64,000 nt of DNA from Vreelandella nanhaiensis. GTDB lineage: Bacteria > Pseudomonadota > Gammaproteobacteria > Pseudomonadales > Halomonadaceae. Positions 1 through 9,132 of the stretch are shown here, piece after piece. The notes under the pieces are model-generated. The model made no database searches, was not told the DNA's origin, and saw only the letters and a list, made by a program, of their open reading frames with translations. Each line of letters starts with the position of its first letter. Within the stretch, counting starts at the first letter, position 1. The stretch is from the NCBI RefSeq assembly GCF_003990185.1, contig NZ_RZHF01000015.1, forward strand, positions 372,136-436,135, given 5' to 3'. The translations under genes and the position numbers were made by a program.

Positions 1-798
1 CGGGGCAAGACCCTGGGTATCGTGGGTTACGGCAGCATCGGCGCACAGCTTTCCGTGCTCGCCGAATCCCTGGGCTTCAACGTTATCTATTTCGACATTA
101 TCACCAAGCTTGGCATGGGTAACGCAAGCCAGGTAGCCACCCTTGATGAGCTGTTAAGCCGCTCGGATGTGGTCAGCCTGCATGTGCCGGATTTGCCCTC
201 TACCCGCTGGATGATTGGTGGCAAGGAGATCGCCGCCATGAAGCCGGGCGCCATCCTCATCAATGCCTCGCGCGGTAGCGTGGTGGAAATCGAACCGCTG
301 GCCGATGCCATCAAGTCAGGCCATCTGAACGGCGCCGCTATTGACGTGTTCCCGGTTGAGCCGAAAGGCAACAACGAAGAGTTTGAAAGCCCGCTTCGCG
401 GCCTGGAAAACGTGATTCTGACGCCGCATATCGGTGGCTCTACGCTTGAAGCCCAGGAAAACATCGGCATCGAAGTTGCCGAGAAGTTGATTACCTACTC
501 GGATAACGGCACCACGATCACCTCGGTCAATTTCCCCGAAGTGGCGCTGCCTGCGCACCCCGACAAGCACCGCTTGCTGCATATTCATGACAACGTGCCG
601 GGCGTGCTGTCGGAAATTAACCGCGTGCTGTCCGAAAACGACATCAACATCTCTGGTCAGTACCTGCAGACCAACGACAAGGTCGGCTATGTGGTCATTG
701 ATGTCGACAAGGCTTACGGCCCGCAGGCGCTGGAAGCGTTAAAGCAGGTAGAGCATACGCTGAAAATCCGCGCGCTTTACTCAGCGCACAATAGCTAA
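1..798 (+). CDS. serA: D-3-phosphoglycerate dehydrogenase, 3' part
   Basis: Oxidises 3-phosphoglycerate to 3-phosphohydroxypyruvate, the first step of serine synthesis, in the cytosol. The frame is open from base 1, so the 5' end lies outside the window; 265 codons are present, against about 410 in the usual enzyme. The NAD-binding GYGSIG loop lies at the start, the catalytic-domain motif TPHIGGST follows, and the last ~75 residues form an ACT domain (HIHDNVPGVLSEIN) that in this family binds serine as feedback inhibitor. A GTG at 22 is internal and is not a start. The gene ends at a strong bidirectional terminator shared with the convergent pirin gene. Confidence 0.96.
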   Translation, partial: RGKTLGIVGYGSIGAQLSVLAESLGFNVIYFDIITKLGMGNASQVATLDELLSRSDVVSLHVPDLPSTRWMIGGKEIAAMKPGAILINASRGSVVEIEPLADAIKSGHLNGAAIDVFPVEPKGNNEEFESPLRGLENVILTPHIGGSTLEAQENIGIEVAEKLITYSDNGTTITSVNFPEVALPAHPDKHRLLHIHDNVPGVLSEINRVLSENDINISGQYLQTNDKVGYVVIDVDKAYGPQALEALKQVEHTLKIRALYSAHNS

Positions 799-824
799 AG
801 CAAAATGCTTGGCTAATGGCTAAA

Positions 825-852
825 AAAACGGCTCCTCAAAGGGAGCCGTTTT
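825..852. terminator. Bidirectional rho-independent terminator, serA/pirin
   Basis: An 11-bp perfect stem (825-835 with 842-852), loop of six bases, is flanked by A on the left and T on the right, so it can end transcription of serA and of the convergent pirin gene. Confidence 0.85.
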
Positions 853-870
853 GGTTAGCAAGGCTGAAGG

Positions 871-1560
871 TTAGGCCAGATCGAACAGCAGCACTTCACT
901 TGCATCCTTGCCGGTCATGCTAATGGCATCGCCAGGCTGGAACGCAGCGGCATCACCGGTGCTGAGCTGTTCGCCATTAACCTCCACCGCGCCTTTTACT
1001 ACGTGCAGCCAGGCATAGCGTGTGGCTGGGGTCACGACACTTTCGTCTGCATCAAACAAGCCGGCGTAAAGGTTAACGTCCTGGTTGAGGCTGATCGAAC
1101 CTTCCCGGCCCTCTGCCGAGGCCACCAGGCGCCACTGGCCCTGCCTGTCAATTGCTGGAAACGCCTTCTGCTCGTAGCTGGGCGCAATGCCAAGCTCTTT
1201 GGGCTCAATCCAGATCTGCAAAAAGTGTAGCTCGTTCTCTTTGGAGTGGTTGAACTCGCTGTGCAGCACGCCAGTGCCCGCCGACATGCGCTGTACGTCA
1301 CCTGGGCGCATGACCTCGCCGTTGCCCATGTTGTCCTTATGTTCCATTTCGCCTTCCAGCACATAGGAGATAATTTCCATATTCCGGTGCGGGTGGGCAC
1401 CAAACCCATGACCGCCGGCCACACGGTCTTCGTTGATCACCCGCAGGGCGCGAAAGCCCATATGCTTAGGATCATGGTAGTTGGCAAACGAGAACGTATG
1501 GTAAGAACGCAGCCAGCCGTGGTCTGCATAGCCCCGCTCACCCGCGCGACGAATTTTCAT
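871..1560 (-). CDS. Pirin family protein
   Basis: Bicupin protein of the pirin family; members bind a metal and some act as quercetin 2,3-dioxygenases, but the physiological role is generally unknown. The N-terminal cupin shows the complete metal site: H56 and H58 (HPH), H100 and E102 (LHSE). Length is 229 residues, close to the usual ~230. The open frame continues upstream to 1725, but I start at the ATG at 1560 because homology begins with MKIRRAGERG and a GGGAG ribosome site precedes it. Transcribed alone, convergent with serA and divergent from trhO. Confidence 0.93.
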   Translation of the reverse strand: MKIRRAGERGYADHGWLRSYHTFSFANYHDPKHMGFRALRVINEDRVAGGHGFGAHPHRNMEIISYVLEGEMEHKDNMGNGEVMRPGDVQRMSAGTGVLHSEFNHSKENELHFLQIWIEPKELGIAPSYEQKAFPAIDRQGQWRLVASAEGREGSISLNQDVNLYAGLFDADESVVTPATRYAWLHVVKGAVEVNGEQLSTGDAAAFQPGDAISMTGKDASEVLLFDLA

Positions 1561-1801
1561 GTTGTGCTCCCAGGTGTGTTGAAGGAATAGCTGTTGAAAG
1601 AATGAGCTTAATATACGCCTGGAATAACATCGCGTGGGGTGAAGGTTTCTGCATGATGACATCGATAAAATTAACGAATTTGTAAGCCACCAATGACCTG
1701 CGTCAATCTGGCAGGATTCAAGCATTACGCGGTTTGCGCTAGACTATGCGCGTTTATTAACCCGGTCCGCCCTTTGCGAGGGCGACTACCTGGAGCTTGT
1801 C

Positions 1802-2749
1802 ATGTCTGCACCTACCGATACGCCGCGTATTGTCGTCGCGGCGCTGTATAAGTTTGTCACCTTGAATGACTTTGAGGCGCTGCGTGAGCCGCTGCGCCAG
1901 ACCATGTTGGATAATGATGTCAAAGGCACCTTGCTGCTGGCCAAAGAAGGCATTAACGGCACTGTGGCGGGCACCCGCGAAGGCATTGATGCCCTGCTTG
2001 CCTGGCTGACTGCCGACCCGCGCCTGACCGATATCGATCATAAAGAATCGTTTTGTGACGAAACGCCGTTTTATCGCACCAAGGTCAAGCTTAAAAAAGA
2101 GATCGTGACGCTCGGCGTACCGGGCATCGACCCCAACGATACCGTGGGCACTTACGTTGAGCCGGAAAACTGGAACGACGTGATTGCTGACCCGGAAGTG
2201 CTGGTGATCGATACCCGCAATGATTACGAAGTGGCGATTGGCAGCTTCGAAGGCGCGGTTGACCCTAAAACCACTACGTTCCGCGAGTTTCCTGAGTATG
2301 TGCGCGAGCACTATGATCCGGAGAAGCACAAGAAAGTCGCCATGTTCTGCACCGGCGGCATTCGCTGTGAAAAAGCCTCCAGCTTTATGCTGAAAGAGGG
2401 TTTTGAAGAGGTTTACCACCTCAAGGGCGGCGTGCTGAACTACCTGGAAAAAGTCCCTGAAGAGAAGTCTTTGTGGCGCGGCGAGTGCTTTGTGTTTGAT
2501 AACCGGGTAGCGGTGCGGCACGACCTGAGCAAAGGTGCCTATGACCAGTGCCACGCCTGCCGCATGCCGATTTCCGCCGACGACATGCAGTCGTCAGCCT
2601 ATGAGCCCGGAATCAGCTGCCCGCACTGCATCGACTCTTTGCCTGAGAAAACCCGTGCTGCCGCCCGAGAGCGCCAGCGCCAGATCGAACTTGCCAAGGC
2701 ACGCGGCCAGCCCCATCCGCTAGGTTACAACCATCGCGAAAAAGCCTGA
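1802..2749 (+). CDS. trhO: tRNA uridine(34) hydroxylase, rhodanese domain
   Basis: Oxygen-dependent hydroxylation of the wobble uridine in some tRNAs, giving 5-hydroxyuridine (UPF0176/YceA/TrhO family). The N-terminal part (about 1-100) is the UPF0176 domain with the motif [13 protein letters not shown]. The rhodanese domain (about 125-220) carries the catalytic Cys183 in [13 protein letters not shown] with the second conserved cysteine at 189. The C-terminal tail has two CxxC pairs (CHACR, CPHC), as in the longer members. It is 315 residues long, the usual length for this subgroup. It stands alone between its own promoter region and a terminator. Confidence 0.94.
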   Translation: MSAPTDTPRIVVAALYKFVTLNDFEALREPLRQTMLDNDVKGTLLLAKEGINGTVAGTREGIDALLAWLTADPRLTDIDHKESFCDETPFYRTKVKLKKEIVTLGVPGIDPNDTVGTYVEPENWNDVIADPEVLVIDTRNDYEVAIGSFEGAVDPKTTTFREFPEYVREHYDPEKHKKVAMFCTGGIRCEKASSFMLKEGFEEVYHLKGGVLNYLEKVPEEKSLWRGECFVFDNRVAVRHDLSKGAYDQCHACRMPISADDMQSSAYEPGISCPHCIDSLPEKTRAAARERQRQIELAKARGQPHPLGYNHREKA

Positions 2750-2776
2750 CGCCTAACGTAAGGCTTAATGTTAAGT

Positions 2777-2802
2777 AGGCGGCCACGCCCGTGGTCGCCT
2801 TT
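2777..2802 (+). terminator. Terminator after trhO
   Basis: Stem of 10 bp (2777-2786 with 2791-2800) containing one G-U pair, loop GCCC, followed by a short T stretch, 27 nt after the trhO stop. Confidence 0.6.
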
Positions 2803-2874
2803 GGTCGTAAGCATCCCGTTTTGGTCGTGTGAGGCACTAGACTGAAGATTATTCAGCTTCGCTAGGGGCCTTTT

Positions 2875-3678
2875 ATGCCTGTTTCTTCTGATACTTCATT
2901 GGCAGCCGAGCTACTGCTCCGCGATGATCAGCAGGGCGTGACCACGCTCACTCTCAATACCCCAGAGCGGTTTAACACACTTTCCGAGCAGATGCTTGGG
3001 GCGCTTCAAACGGCGTTGGCGGATCTTGCAAACGATGAGCAGGTGCGCTGTGTGGTGCTGGCAGCCAATGGTAAAGCCTTCTGTGCCGGGCACGATTTAA
3101 AGCAGATGCGCGCCAACCCTGATAAAGCTTACCACCAGGCGCTTTTTGCCCGCTGTAGCGAGGTGATGCAAGCTATCGTTCATTTCCCGGTCCCGGTGAT
3201 TGCCAAGGTGCAGGGTATTGCCACCGCCGCTGGCTGCCAGTTGGTTGCCAGCTGTGATTTAGCCGTTGCCGCGCAGAGTGCCCGGTTTGCGGTGTCGGGC
3301 ATTAATGTAGGCCTTTTCTGCTCGACACCGGCCGTGGCGCTGTCGCGTAATGTGCCCCGCAAGCGGGCGATGGAAATGCTCCTGACCGGCGAGTTCATAA
3401 GTGCCACCCAAGCGGCTGAATGGGGCTTAATCAATCGGGTTGTCGAAGATGCGGCACTCGACGACGCCGTTCAGGCGCTGACGGATAGTATCTGCGCCAA
3501 AAGTGCCGTGGCGGTGAGAACGGGAAAGGCCATGTTTGCACGCCAGCTGGCCATGCCGCTGGATGAGGCCTACGCATTTGCCGGGGAAACCATGGCCTGC
3601 AATATGCAAACACTTGACGCCGCAGAAGGTATTGATGCGTTTATCGGCAAGCGCCCGCCGCGTTGGCAACACCGCTAG
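2875..3678 (+). CDS. Enoyl-CoA hydratase/isomerase family protein (ECHDC3-like)
   Basis: Crotonase-fold protein of 267 residues that acts on acyl-CoA thioesters; the exact substrate cannot be read from the sequence. The first oxyanion-hole segment GKAFCAGHDLKQM (about residues 64-76) and the second around GIATAAGCQLVASCDLAVA are well conserved. The sequence around LFCSTPAVALSR resembles the ECHDC3 subgroup, in which the usual catalytic glutamates are not both obvious, so dehydratase activity is uncertain. An IclR regulator and a YqaA-type gene follow on the same strand, but the gaps do not prove an operon. Confidence 0.85.
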   Translation: MPVSSDTSLAAELLLRDDQQGVTTLTLNTPERFNTLSEQMLGALQTALADLANDEQVRCVVLAANGKAFCAGHDLKQMRANPDKAYHQALFARCSEVMQAIVHFPVPVIAKVQGIATAAGCQLVASCDLAVAAQSARFAVSGINVGLFCSTPAVALSRNVPRKRAMEMLLTGEFISATQAAEWGLINRVVEDAALDDAVQALTDSICAKSAVAVRTGKAMFARQLAMPLDEAYAFAGETMACNMQTLDAAEGIDAFIGKRPPRWQHR

Positions 3679-3774
3679 CGCATACCCGCTATTAGTGGAA
3701 TTCGTTTCCGTAAACGCGACAGCGTCATGACGGCGCGTTATCCTGTGGGTTTTGCGCCTTCAGGAGAGAGCAGG

Positions 3775-4596
3775 GTGAGTGAAGCCAAGCGTAGAACGGT
3801 TGGGCGTCCGGCAAACGCCGCCAAAGCGGGCGGCGGGCATAGCCAATCGCTGGTACGTGGCCTAACGCTACTGGAGTATTTGGCGGCAAGCCCTTTGGGG
3901 CTCGCCCTGTCAGATGTGGCTGAAAAAGCCGAACTGGCCCCTTCCACCACCCACCGTCTGCTCCAGGCCCTGCAAAGTCAGGGGTTTGTTACCCAGGATG
4001 ACGAGCAAGGGTTATGGCGTATCGATGTCAAAACCTTCCGTATTGGCAACAGCTTCCTGGAGGCCCGCGACGTGGTGGCGACCAGCCGCCCCTTTTTGCG
4101 TCGCCTGACCGCTGAAACAGGCGAAACCGCCAACCTGGGAATTCGCGATGGTGATACGGCGGTCTTTCTGGCCCAGCACGAATCGCCCCAAATGATGCGC
4201 ATGATTACCCGCCTGGGTTCGCGGGCGCCGCTGCACGCTTCTGGCGTGGGGAAGGCGCTACTGGCCTGGATGCCTGCCGACGAGCGCGCCCGCTTTCTGG
4301 ATAACCGAGAGCTTGCCCGCGTTACCGAAAATACATTGTGTAGTCCCGATGCGCTGTTGTCGGAAATACAACAAATTGGTCGGCAAGGGTTTGCCTGTGA
4401 TCGTGAAGAACATGCCATTGGCCTGCACTGTGTGGCCGCCTGCGTCTACGATGAACACGTCTCACCGCTGGCCGCGATTTCCGTTTCGGGCCCCATGGCG
4501 CGAATTCCCGAGTCGCGTTTGCTCGCGCTGGGAACACTGGTACGTCAGGTGGCCGATGAAATTACCGCTCAACTGGGTGGCCAGGTGCCGCGTTAA
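3775..4596 (+). CDS. IclR family transcriptional regulator
   Basis: DNA-binding regulator with an N-terminal winged helix-turn-helix (about residues 25-90, motif LSDVAEKAELAPSTTHRLLQAL) and a C-terminal IclR effector domain (LHASGVGKALLAW, HAIGLHCVAACVYD). I prefer the GTG at 3775 because AGGAGAG sits 6 nt upstream; a longer reading would start at ATG 3727. With the GTG the protein has 273 residues, normal for the family. The basic N-terminal tail (SEAKRRTVGRP) is typical of this subgroup. The target is unknown; the preceding enoyl-CoA hydratase gene is a candidate. Confidence 0.9.
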   Translation: MSEAKRRTVGRPANAAKAGGGHSQSLVRGLTLLEYLAASPLGLALSDVAEKAELAPSTTHRLLQALQSQGFVTQDDEQGLWRIDVKTFRIGNSFLEARDVVATSRPFLRRLTAETGETANLGIRDGDTAVFLAQHESPQMMRMITRLGSRAPLHASGVGKALLAWMPADERARFLDNRELARVTENTLCSPDALLSEIQQIGRQGFACDREEHAIGLHCVAACVYDEHVSPLAAISVSGPMARIPESRLLALGTLVRQVADEITAQLGGQVPR

Positions 4597-4614
4597 TTAC
4601 GGGCGCTGAGTTCC

Positions 4615-5049
4615 ATGCTGAGTCTTTTCCTGGTGGCATTAGCAAGTGCCACGCTACTGCCCGGCGGTTCTGAGGTATGGCTTGCCAGGCTCTGGTGTCT
4701 GGGCGAGCCCGCGCTGGTTTTATGGTGTGTGGCTACTATCGGCAATACGCTGGGTAGCCTCATCAATGTCGCCATGGGCCGCTACGCGCGTCAGTTCCAG
4801 AATCGGCGCTGGTTTCCGGCATCAGCTAAAAGCCTTGCCCGGGCAGAGCGCTGGTACCACAAGCTGGGTGAGGCGAGTCTGCTGCTCTCCTGGGTGCCGA
4901 TCATCGGCGACCCGTTAACGGTGCTTGCTGGCCTGTTTCGCCTGCCTTGGTGGCGTGCGTTGCTATGGATCGTGGTGGCTAAGGGCGCACGTTATGCCGT
5001 GGTACTTGGCTTGGCCCACCAGTTTTTGCTACCGCTTTGCCAGGTCTGA
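4615..5049 (+). CDS. YqaA/DedA-type small membrane protein
   Basis: A 144-residue inner-membrane protein with three to four hydrophobic segments. It resembles E. coli YqaA and the SNARE-associated/DedA (VTT) superfamily, seen in GNTLGSLINVAMGRY and in the glycine/proline-rich loop WVPIIGDPLTVLAGLFRLPWW. Members of the superfamily act in membrane lipid transport or envelope homeostasis, but the function of YqaA itself is not established. It starts 18 nt after the IclR stop and may be translated from the same message. Confidence 0.85.
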   Translation: MLSLFLVALASATLLPGGSEVWLARLWCLGEPALVLWCVATIGNTLGSLINVAMGRYARQFQNRRWFPASAKSLARAERWYHKLGEASLLLSWVPIIGDPLTVLAGLFRLPWWRALLWIVVAKGARYAVVLGLAHQFLLPLCQV

Positions 5050-5223
5050 GCGGCACACGTTGTATGCTTTCTGCATAAAGTCATCTGCCAGGCCTTGTTC
5101 ATACCCTCATGTTACCCTGTGCGCTTTATAGGCTGCCAGCAGGCCTACTCTTGCATTTCTGTTTGCATAAAGTAGGCCAACCGTTAGATTTAAGAGAGCA
5201 TTTACCCAAATGGAGGTTGAGGT

Positions 5224-7623
5224 GTGACGCCACTACGATTACTACCTTGGTTAGGCGTCTGGTTAATGGCACTGTTTGCATTGCTTGCAACACCAGCATT
5301 GGCCCAGACAACGTTAAGCGCTGACAACGAAGGCGCTCCTCCTCCAGCAGAAGAGGGAGCGCCTTCTTACGAGGCGCTTGCTGAGCTGCTGGAAGACGAG
5401 CAATCACGACAAGCGTTGATTGACCTGCTACGCAATCAGGCGTCATCACTGCCGGCTGGTCTGGAAACGGAATTATCGCCTGAAGCCGCTGCTGCTGGCG
5501 GCAATGTATCGCCTGAGGATGTGTCCCTACCTCGCCAGCTTGCCGAGCTTACCAGCCGTGTGGTTACCGATATTGGCGGCCAGATTGAGCAGGCGGCCAC
5601 TGTGGTTGGCGACCTGTTTACCGGTAGTGGCGAAAGCTCAAGCACGTTCGACTCGGCGGCATTTATCCAGGCAGCGATTAATCTGGGCATCGTGATTGGT
5701 GCCACGTTTGCACTCTTCTTTGTCCTACGGCGATTGGGTAAACCCGCCTTTGCCAAGGTAAGTAGCTGGTCGTTAAACGGCTCCGGTTTAACGCCGGTAC
5801 TACGCCTTATTCTGAGTGTTGCCATTGCGGCGGTCATCGACTTTCTGATCGTGGGCCTGGCGTACGTAGGTGGCAATCTGATCGCCACCTTTGCCGTGGG
5901 CCAAACGGGCGAGCTTTCCACACGCGCATCGCTGTTTCTTAATGCTTTCCTGATTATCGAACTGTTCAAGGCGGTTATGCGGATGCTCTTTTCCTCTCAT
6001 TACGAGGGGCTGCGCCTGCTGCCTATTTCTGCCCATGAAGCCTCGTATTGGAATCGCTGGCTGGCCCGGCTGATCGGTATGGTGGGGTATGGGCTGATGG
6101 TAGCCGTACCGCTGGTCAATTTCTATCTGGGGGCGTCGCTTGGGCAAGCGCTCGGTACGCTGATCATGATAATCGCCTTTGTCTATGCGGTTAGCGTAGT
6201 GCTTAAAAACCGCGTGCGCTTGCGTGGCAACATAAATGCTATCGCGGCTAATGCCACCATGACCGCAAGCCGTGTATCGCTGCAGCTGTTTGCACGTACA
6301 TGGCATCTGTTTGCGCTTTTGTACTTCCTGATGGTCTTTGTACTTACGCTAATTCGCCCAGGCGATGCGCTACCCTTTGTGTTGTTTGCGACCCTTAAAA
6401 CGCTCGCTGCTGTGGTGGTCGGCCTTTTGGCTTCAACGTTCTTAACCCAGACTATTGGCCGGCGCATTCAGTTATCCGATGATTTACGCCGCAAGCTGCC
6501 AATGCTTGAACATCGCCTGAATAGCTATGTGCCTAATGCGCTACGCGTGCTGAGAACAGTGATTCTGGTAGCCGTGGTCATGGTGATTCTGGATGCCTGG
6601 GGAGCCTTTAACCTAGCGGGCTGGTATGCCTCTGAGCGTGGCGCGCACCTAGTCGGCAACCTGATTAGCGTGGCGGTCATTCTAATTGTCTCGCTGGGTA
6701 TATGGCTGGCGCTGGCAAGCTTGATTGAGCATAAGCTCAACCCGGAAACGGGTACTGGCGAGCCATCTGCGCGCGCCAAGACGCTGCTTAGCCTGTTCCG
6801 TAATGCCCTGGCAATTGCCATGGTGACCATTACGGGTATGATCGTTCTCTCGGAGATCGGCATCAACATCGGGCCGCTGATTGCCGGTGCCGGTGTGCTG
6901 GGTCTGGCGATTGGTTTTGGTGCCCAGAAGCTAGTGCAGGACGTAATCACTGGGGTATTCATTCAGGTCGAAAATGCCATGAATACCGGCGATGTAGTTA
7001 CCGTTGGTGGTGTTACCGGTACAGCTGAGCGATTGAGCATTCGCTCTGTAGGGATTCGCGATCTCTCGGGCACCTACCATATCGTGCCGTTCTCAAGCGT
7101 GGATACCGTATCCAACTATATGCGTGAATATGGCAACCATGTGGGCGAATACGGTATTGCCTACCGTGAAAGCATCGATGACGCGATTGAGCAGCTCAAG
7201 CTGGCCTTTGAAGATCTACGGTCCAGCGAAGAGCATGGCTTCAAAATCCTTGCTGACTTGACCGTTGCTGGTGTGACGGCCCTGGCGGACAGCTCGGTGA
7301 ATATCCGTGTCGTGATCAAGACGACCCCTGGCGACCAGTGGGGCGTTGGGCGTGCCTACAACCGCTTGGTGAAAATGCGCTTTGATGAAGCCGGTATCGA
7401 GATTCCATTCCCGCATACCACGCTTTACTTTGGTCAGGATAAGTCAGGTTCTGCGCCGCCTGCTAACCTTCGTGTCATGCAGCAGGCCTTCACCATTGAC
7501 GGTAGCCCGGCAGGGCAGCCTAAATCGGGTGAGCTGGTGTCTGATGACTACCATGATCCGCACAAAAGCAATTCTACGCTTGAAAACCCAGAGCACCATA
7601 AACCTGATGATGAGGAGGTCTAG
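5224..7623 (+). CDS. ybiO: MscS-type mechanosensitive channel, YbiO-like
   Basis: Large member of the MscS family (799 residues), a membrane-tension-gated channel that releases solutes on osmotic down-shock, fitting for a halophile. It begins with GTG, 7 nt after a GGAGG site. The first ~28 residues form a signal peptide ending ALAQ, then comes an acidic periplasmic region (30-130), several membrane spans (about 145-470), and the conserved pore and beta domain: GAGVLGLAIGFGAQKLVQD (about 556-574) and SVGIRDLSGTYHIVPF. The layout matches E. coli YbiO (about 740 residues). Transcribed alone and closed by a very strong terminator. Confidence 0.92.
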   Translation: MTPLRLLPWLGVWLMALFALLATPALAQTTLSADNEGAPPPAEEGAPSYEALAELLEDEQSRQALIDLLRNQASSLPAGLETELSPEAAAAGGNVSPEDVSLPRQLAELTSRVVTDIGGQIEQAATVVGDLFTGSGESSSTFDSAAFIQAAINLGIVIGATFALFFVLRRLGKPAFAKVSSWSLNGSGLTPVLRLILSVAIAAVIDFLIVGLAYVGGNLIATFAVGQTGELSTRASLFLNAFLIIELFKAVMRMLFSSHYEGLRLLPISAHEASYWNRWLARLIGMVGYGLMVAVPLVNFYLGASLGQALGTLIMIIAFVYAVSVVLKNRVRLRGNINAIAANATMTASRVSLQLFARTWHLFALLYFLMVFVLTLIRPGDALPFVLFATLKTLAAVVVGLLASTFLTQTIGRRIQLSDDLRRKLPMLEHRLNSYVPNALRVLRTVILVAVVMVILDAWGAFNLAGWYASERGAHLVGNLISVAVILIVSLGIWLALASLIEHKLNPETGTGEPSARAKTLLSLFRNALAIAMVTITGMIVLSEIGINIGPLIAGAGVLGLAIGFGAQKLVQDVITGVFIQVENAMNTGDVVTVGGVTGTAERLSIRSVGIRDLSGTYHIVPFSSVDTVSNYMREYGNHVGEYGIAYRESIDDAIEQLKLAFEDLRSSEEHGFKILADLTVAGVTALADSSVNIRVVIKTTPGDQWGVGRAYNRLVKMRFDEAGIEIPFPHTTLYFGQDKSGSAPPANLRVMQQAFTIDGSPAGQPKSGELVSDDYHDPHKSNSTLENPEHHKPDDEEV

Positions 7624-7653
7624 TCAGCAGGGCAATGCTATCGTGCTATAAGC

Positions 7654-7689
7654 CAACACGGGCCGCCTTCGGGCGGCCCGTGTTGTTTC
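7654..7689. terminator. Strong UUCG-tetraloop terminator
   Basis: Perfect 14-bp stem (7654-7667 with 7672-7685) closed by a TTCG tetraloop and followed by TTTCT. It lies between the convergent channel gene and the pterin reductase gene and can serve the plus strand well and the minus strand weakly. Confidence 0.88.
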
Positions 7690-8447
7690 TATTCGATACT
7701 TTGAGGAGAGTAATTCTCCGAGTGTCGGCCTTCCAAATAGGTGGATTCACCGCCATCCACAAATAATACCTGACCAGTAACAAAGTCGTTACCTAGCAGG
7801 TAATGCAATGCGTGGACCAAATGGTCGGGCGCTCCTTGCCGGTTAAGTGGAATGCCCTCCAAGCGCCAGGTGAGATACTCATGGGAGCGTATAGATGCAG
7901 GTAGTATCACGCCAGGCGCGATGCCGTTGACCCGGATATGTGGGGCAAACTCGAGTGCCGCCATTCGCGTCATGTCCGCCAGCCCTTTTTTAGACAGCAA
8001 ATAGGCTGCATAAGGGTACTGATGATAGGCCACTTTATTGTCGATGATATTAATGACGCAGCCTTTATCGACTATCTTCGCAAAATGCTGGGTTAATAGC
8101 AGTGGGGTGAACAGGTTGACCCTAAACTGCGTTTCCAGCATGGCTAGATTAGTGTCTGCGATAGGCGCTGCCTGATAAGTTGAGGCGCTGTTAAGCAATA
8201 CGTTTAAGTTAGGAAATCGTTCTTTTGCAGTATGAATCAGCGTATCAAGGGGGTCACGTATGAAGTTACAAGGTAATATTTCACACTCGCGTCCTTTTTC
8301 GCGAATACCATCTGCCACTTCTTCGGCTTCTTCTCGCGAGCTATTAACGTGTAAGGCAATGTCATACCCTGCATCCGCTAACGCTTCAGAAAAGTGGCGT
8401 CCCAAGCGGGTGGCGCCCCCTGTCACTAAGGCTGCTTTGTTACTCAT
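7689..8447 (-). CDS. folM: Short-chain dehydrogenase, FolM/pteridine reductase type
   Basis: NADPH-dependent SDR of 252 residues. The cofactor motif TGGATRLGRHF near the N-terminus carries the arginine typical of pteridine reductases, the NSAST motif replaces the classical NNAG, and the active site Tyr-Lys is in YLLSKKG. In E. coli the related FolM reduces dihydromonapterin (and dihydrofolate weakly) to the tetrahydro form. The divergent neighbour is a FolK-type pterin pyrophosphokinase, which supports a pterin substrate. Assignment to FolM rather than another pteridine reductase is by motif and context only. Confidence 0.82.
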   Translation of the reverse strand: MSNKAALVTGGATRLGRHFSEALADAGYDIALHVNSSREEAEEVADGIREKGRECEILPCNFIRDPLDTLIHTAKERFPNLNVLLNSASTYQAAPIADTNLAMLETQFRVNLFTPLLLTQHFAKIVDKGCVINIIDNKVAYHQYPYAAYLLSKKGLADMTRMAALEFAPHIRVNGIAPGVILPASIRSHEYLTWRLEGIPLNRQGAPDHLVHALHYLLGNDFVTGQVLFVDGGESTYLEGRHSENYSPQSIE

Positions 8448-8606
8448 TAGATGTCCCTGTATTTAAAGTTATGCAGCGGCTTCGTACATCTTGCGTTTAT
8501 TATTAGCCGATTTATTGCTTGCACACTAAGAGCGTAGCGCTAGTCTGAGAGTTGGTCACTAGTAGACCTTAAGAATGTTTCGGCCATCTCGGATGGGGTT
8601 ATCACT

Positions 8607-9050
8607 ATGCCAACAACGGCGTTAAGGGCAGGACAGAATACGGCGCTACATGAATGTCTGATCTCGATAGGCTCGAATATTGAGCCAGAGCTTCACTTTG
8701 CTCAGGCGTTCTCCCTTCTAGGCTATGAATGTGAGTTGGTGGCTTACTCCAAAGCGATCTATACGCCGCCTGTGGGGTTTCTAAATCAGCCTGATTTTTT
8801 AAATGCGGCACTTCTGGTACGAACACCGCTTGCCCATGACGCGTTTCGTGCCTACCTGAAAGCAGTGGAAAATCGCCTGGGCCGGGTACGTGGACCGAAC
8901 AAGTCAGGTCCCCGCACCATGGATCTGGATATCGTGGCATGGAATGGCGAACTGATGGATCAAAGCTACTTTGAGCACGACTATGTTCGTCTTCCCGTCG
9001 ATGAAGTGTTGGCCGTGACCGGACGCTCTTTGGTTGAGCGAAAGAATTAA
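8607..9050 (+). CDS. folK: 2-amino-4-hydroxy-6-hydroxymethyldihydropteridine pyrophosphokinase
   Basis: Transfers pyrophosphate from ATP to 6-hydroxymethyl-dihydropterin, a late step in folate synthesis. Conserved HPPK features are all present: LISIGSNIEP near the N-terminus, YTPPVGFLNQPDFLNAA (substrate loop), VENRLGRVRG and the metal/ATP site GPRTMDLDIVAWNG. At 147 residues it is somewhat shorter than the usual ~160. It is divergent from the pterin reductase gene, so the two may share a 160-bp control region. Its stop codon overlaps the -35 element of the flagellin promoter. Confidence 0.9.
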   Translation: MPTTALRAGQNTALHECLISIGSNIEPELHFAQAFSLLGYECELVAYSKAIYTPPVGFLNQPDFLNAALLVRTPLAHDAFRAYLKAVENRLGRVRGPNKSGPRTMDLDIVAWNGELMDQSYFEHDYVRLPVDEVLAVTGRSLVERKN

Positions 9051-9073
9051 GTTTTTTCCTGCTGGGCCGATAA
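9047..9073 (+). promoter_or_regulatory. Sigma-28 (FliA) promoter of the flagellin gene
   Basis: TTAAGTTT (9047-9054), an 11-base spacer and GCCGATAA (9066-9073) match the FliA consensus TAAAGTTT-N11-GCCGATAA at 15 of 16 positions with the exact spacing. The -35 element overlaps the folK stop codon; the flagellin start codon is 60 nt downstream of the -10. Confidence 0.88.
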
Positions 9074-9132
9074 TACCCGTACGGTCATTTCACTTAACCC
9101 TGCCAGCAGGTTGCCCGACATGAGGGTATGGA

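Noticed and set aside
1757..2554. 265-codon open frame on the minus strand opposite trhO
   Set aside because: Lies wholly inside a clear gene on the other strand, has no recognisable family, and its composition is that of an antisense shadow. The same holds for 35823-36653 (minus) and 12584-13264 (minus).
5142..5178. Inverted repeat GGCCTACT/AGTAGGCC upstream of the mechanosensitive channel gene
   Set aside because: Eight-bp arms 21 bases apart with no T run or known operator pattern; not strong enough to report as a site.
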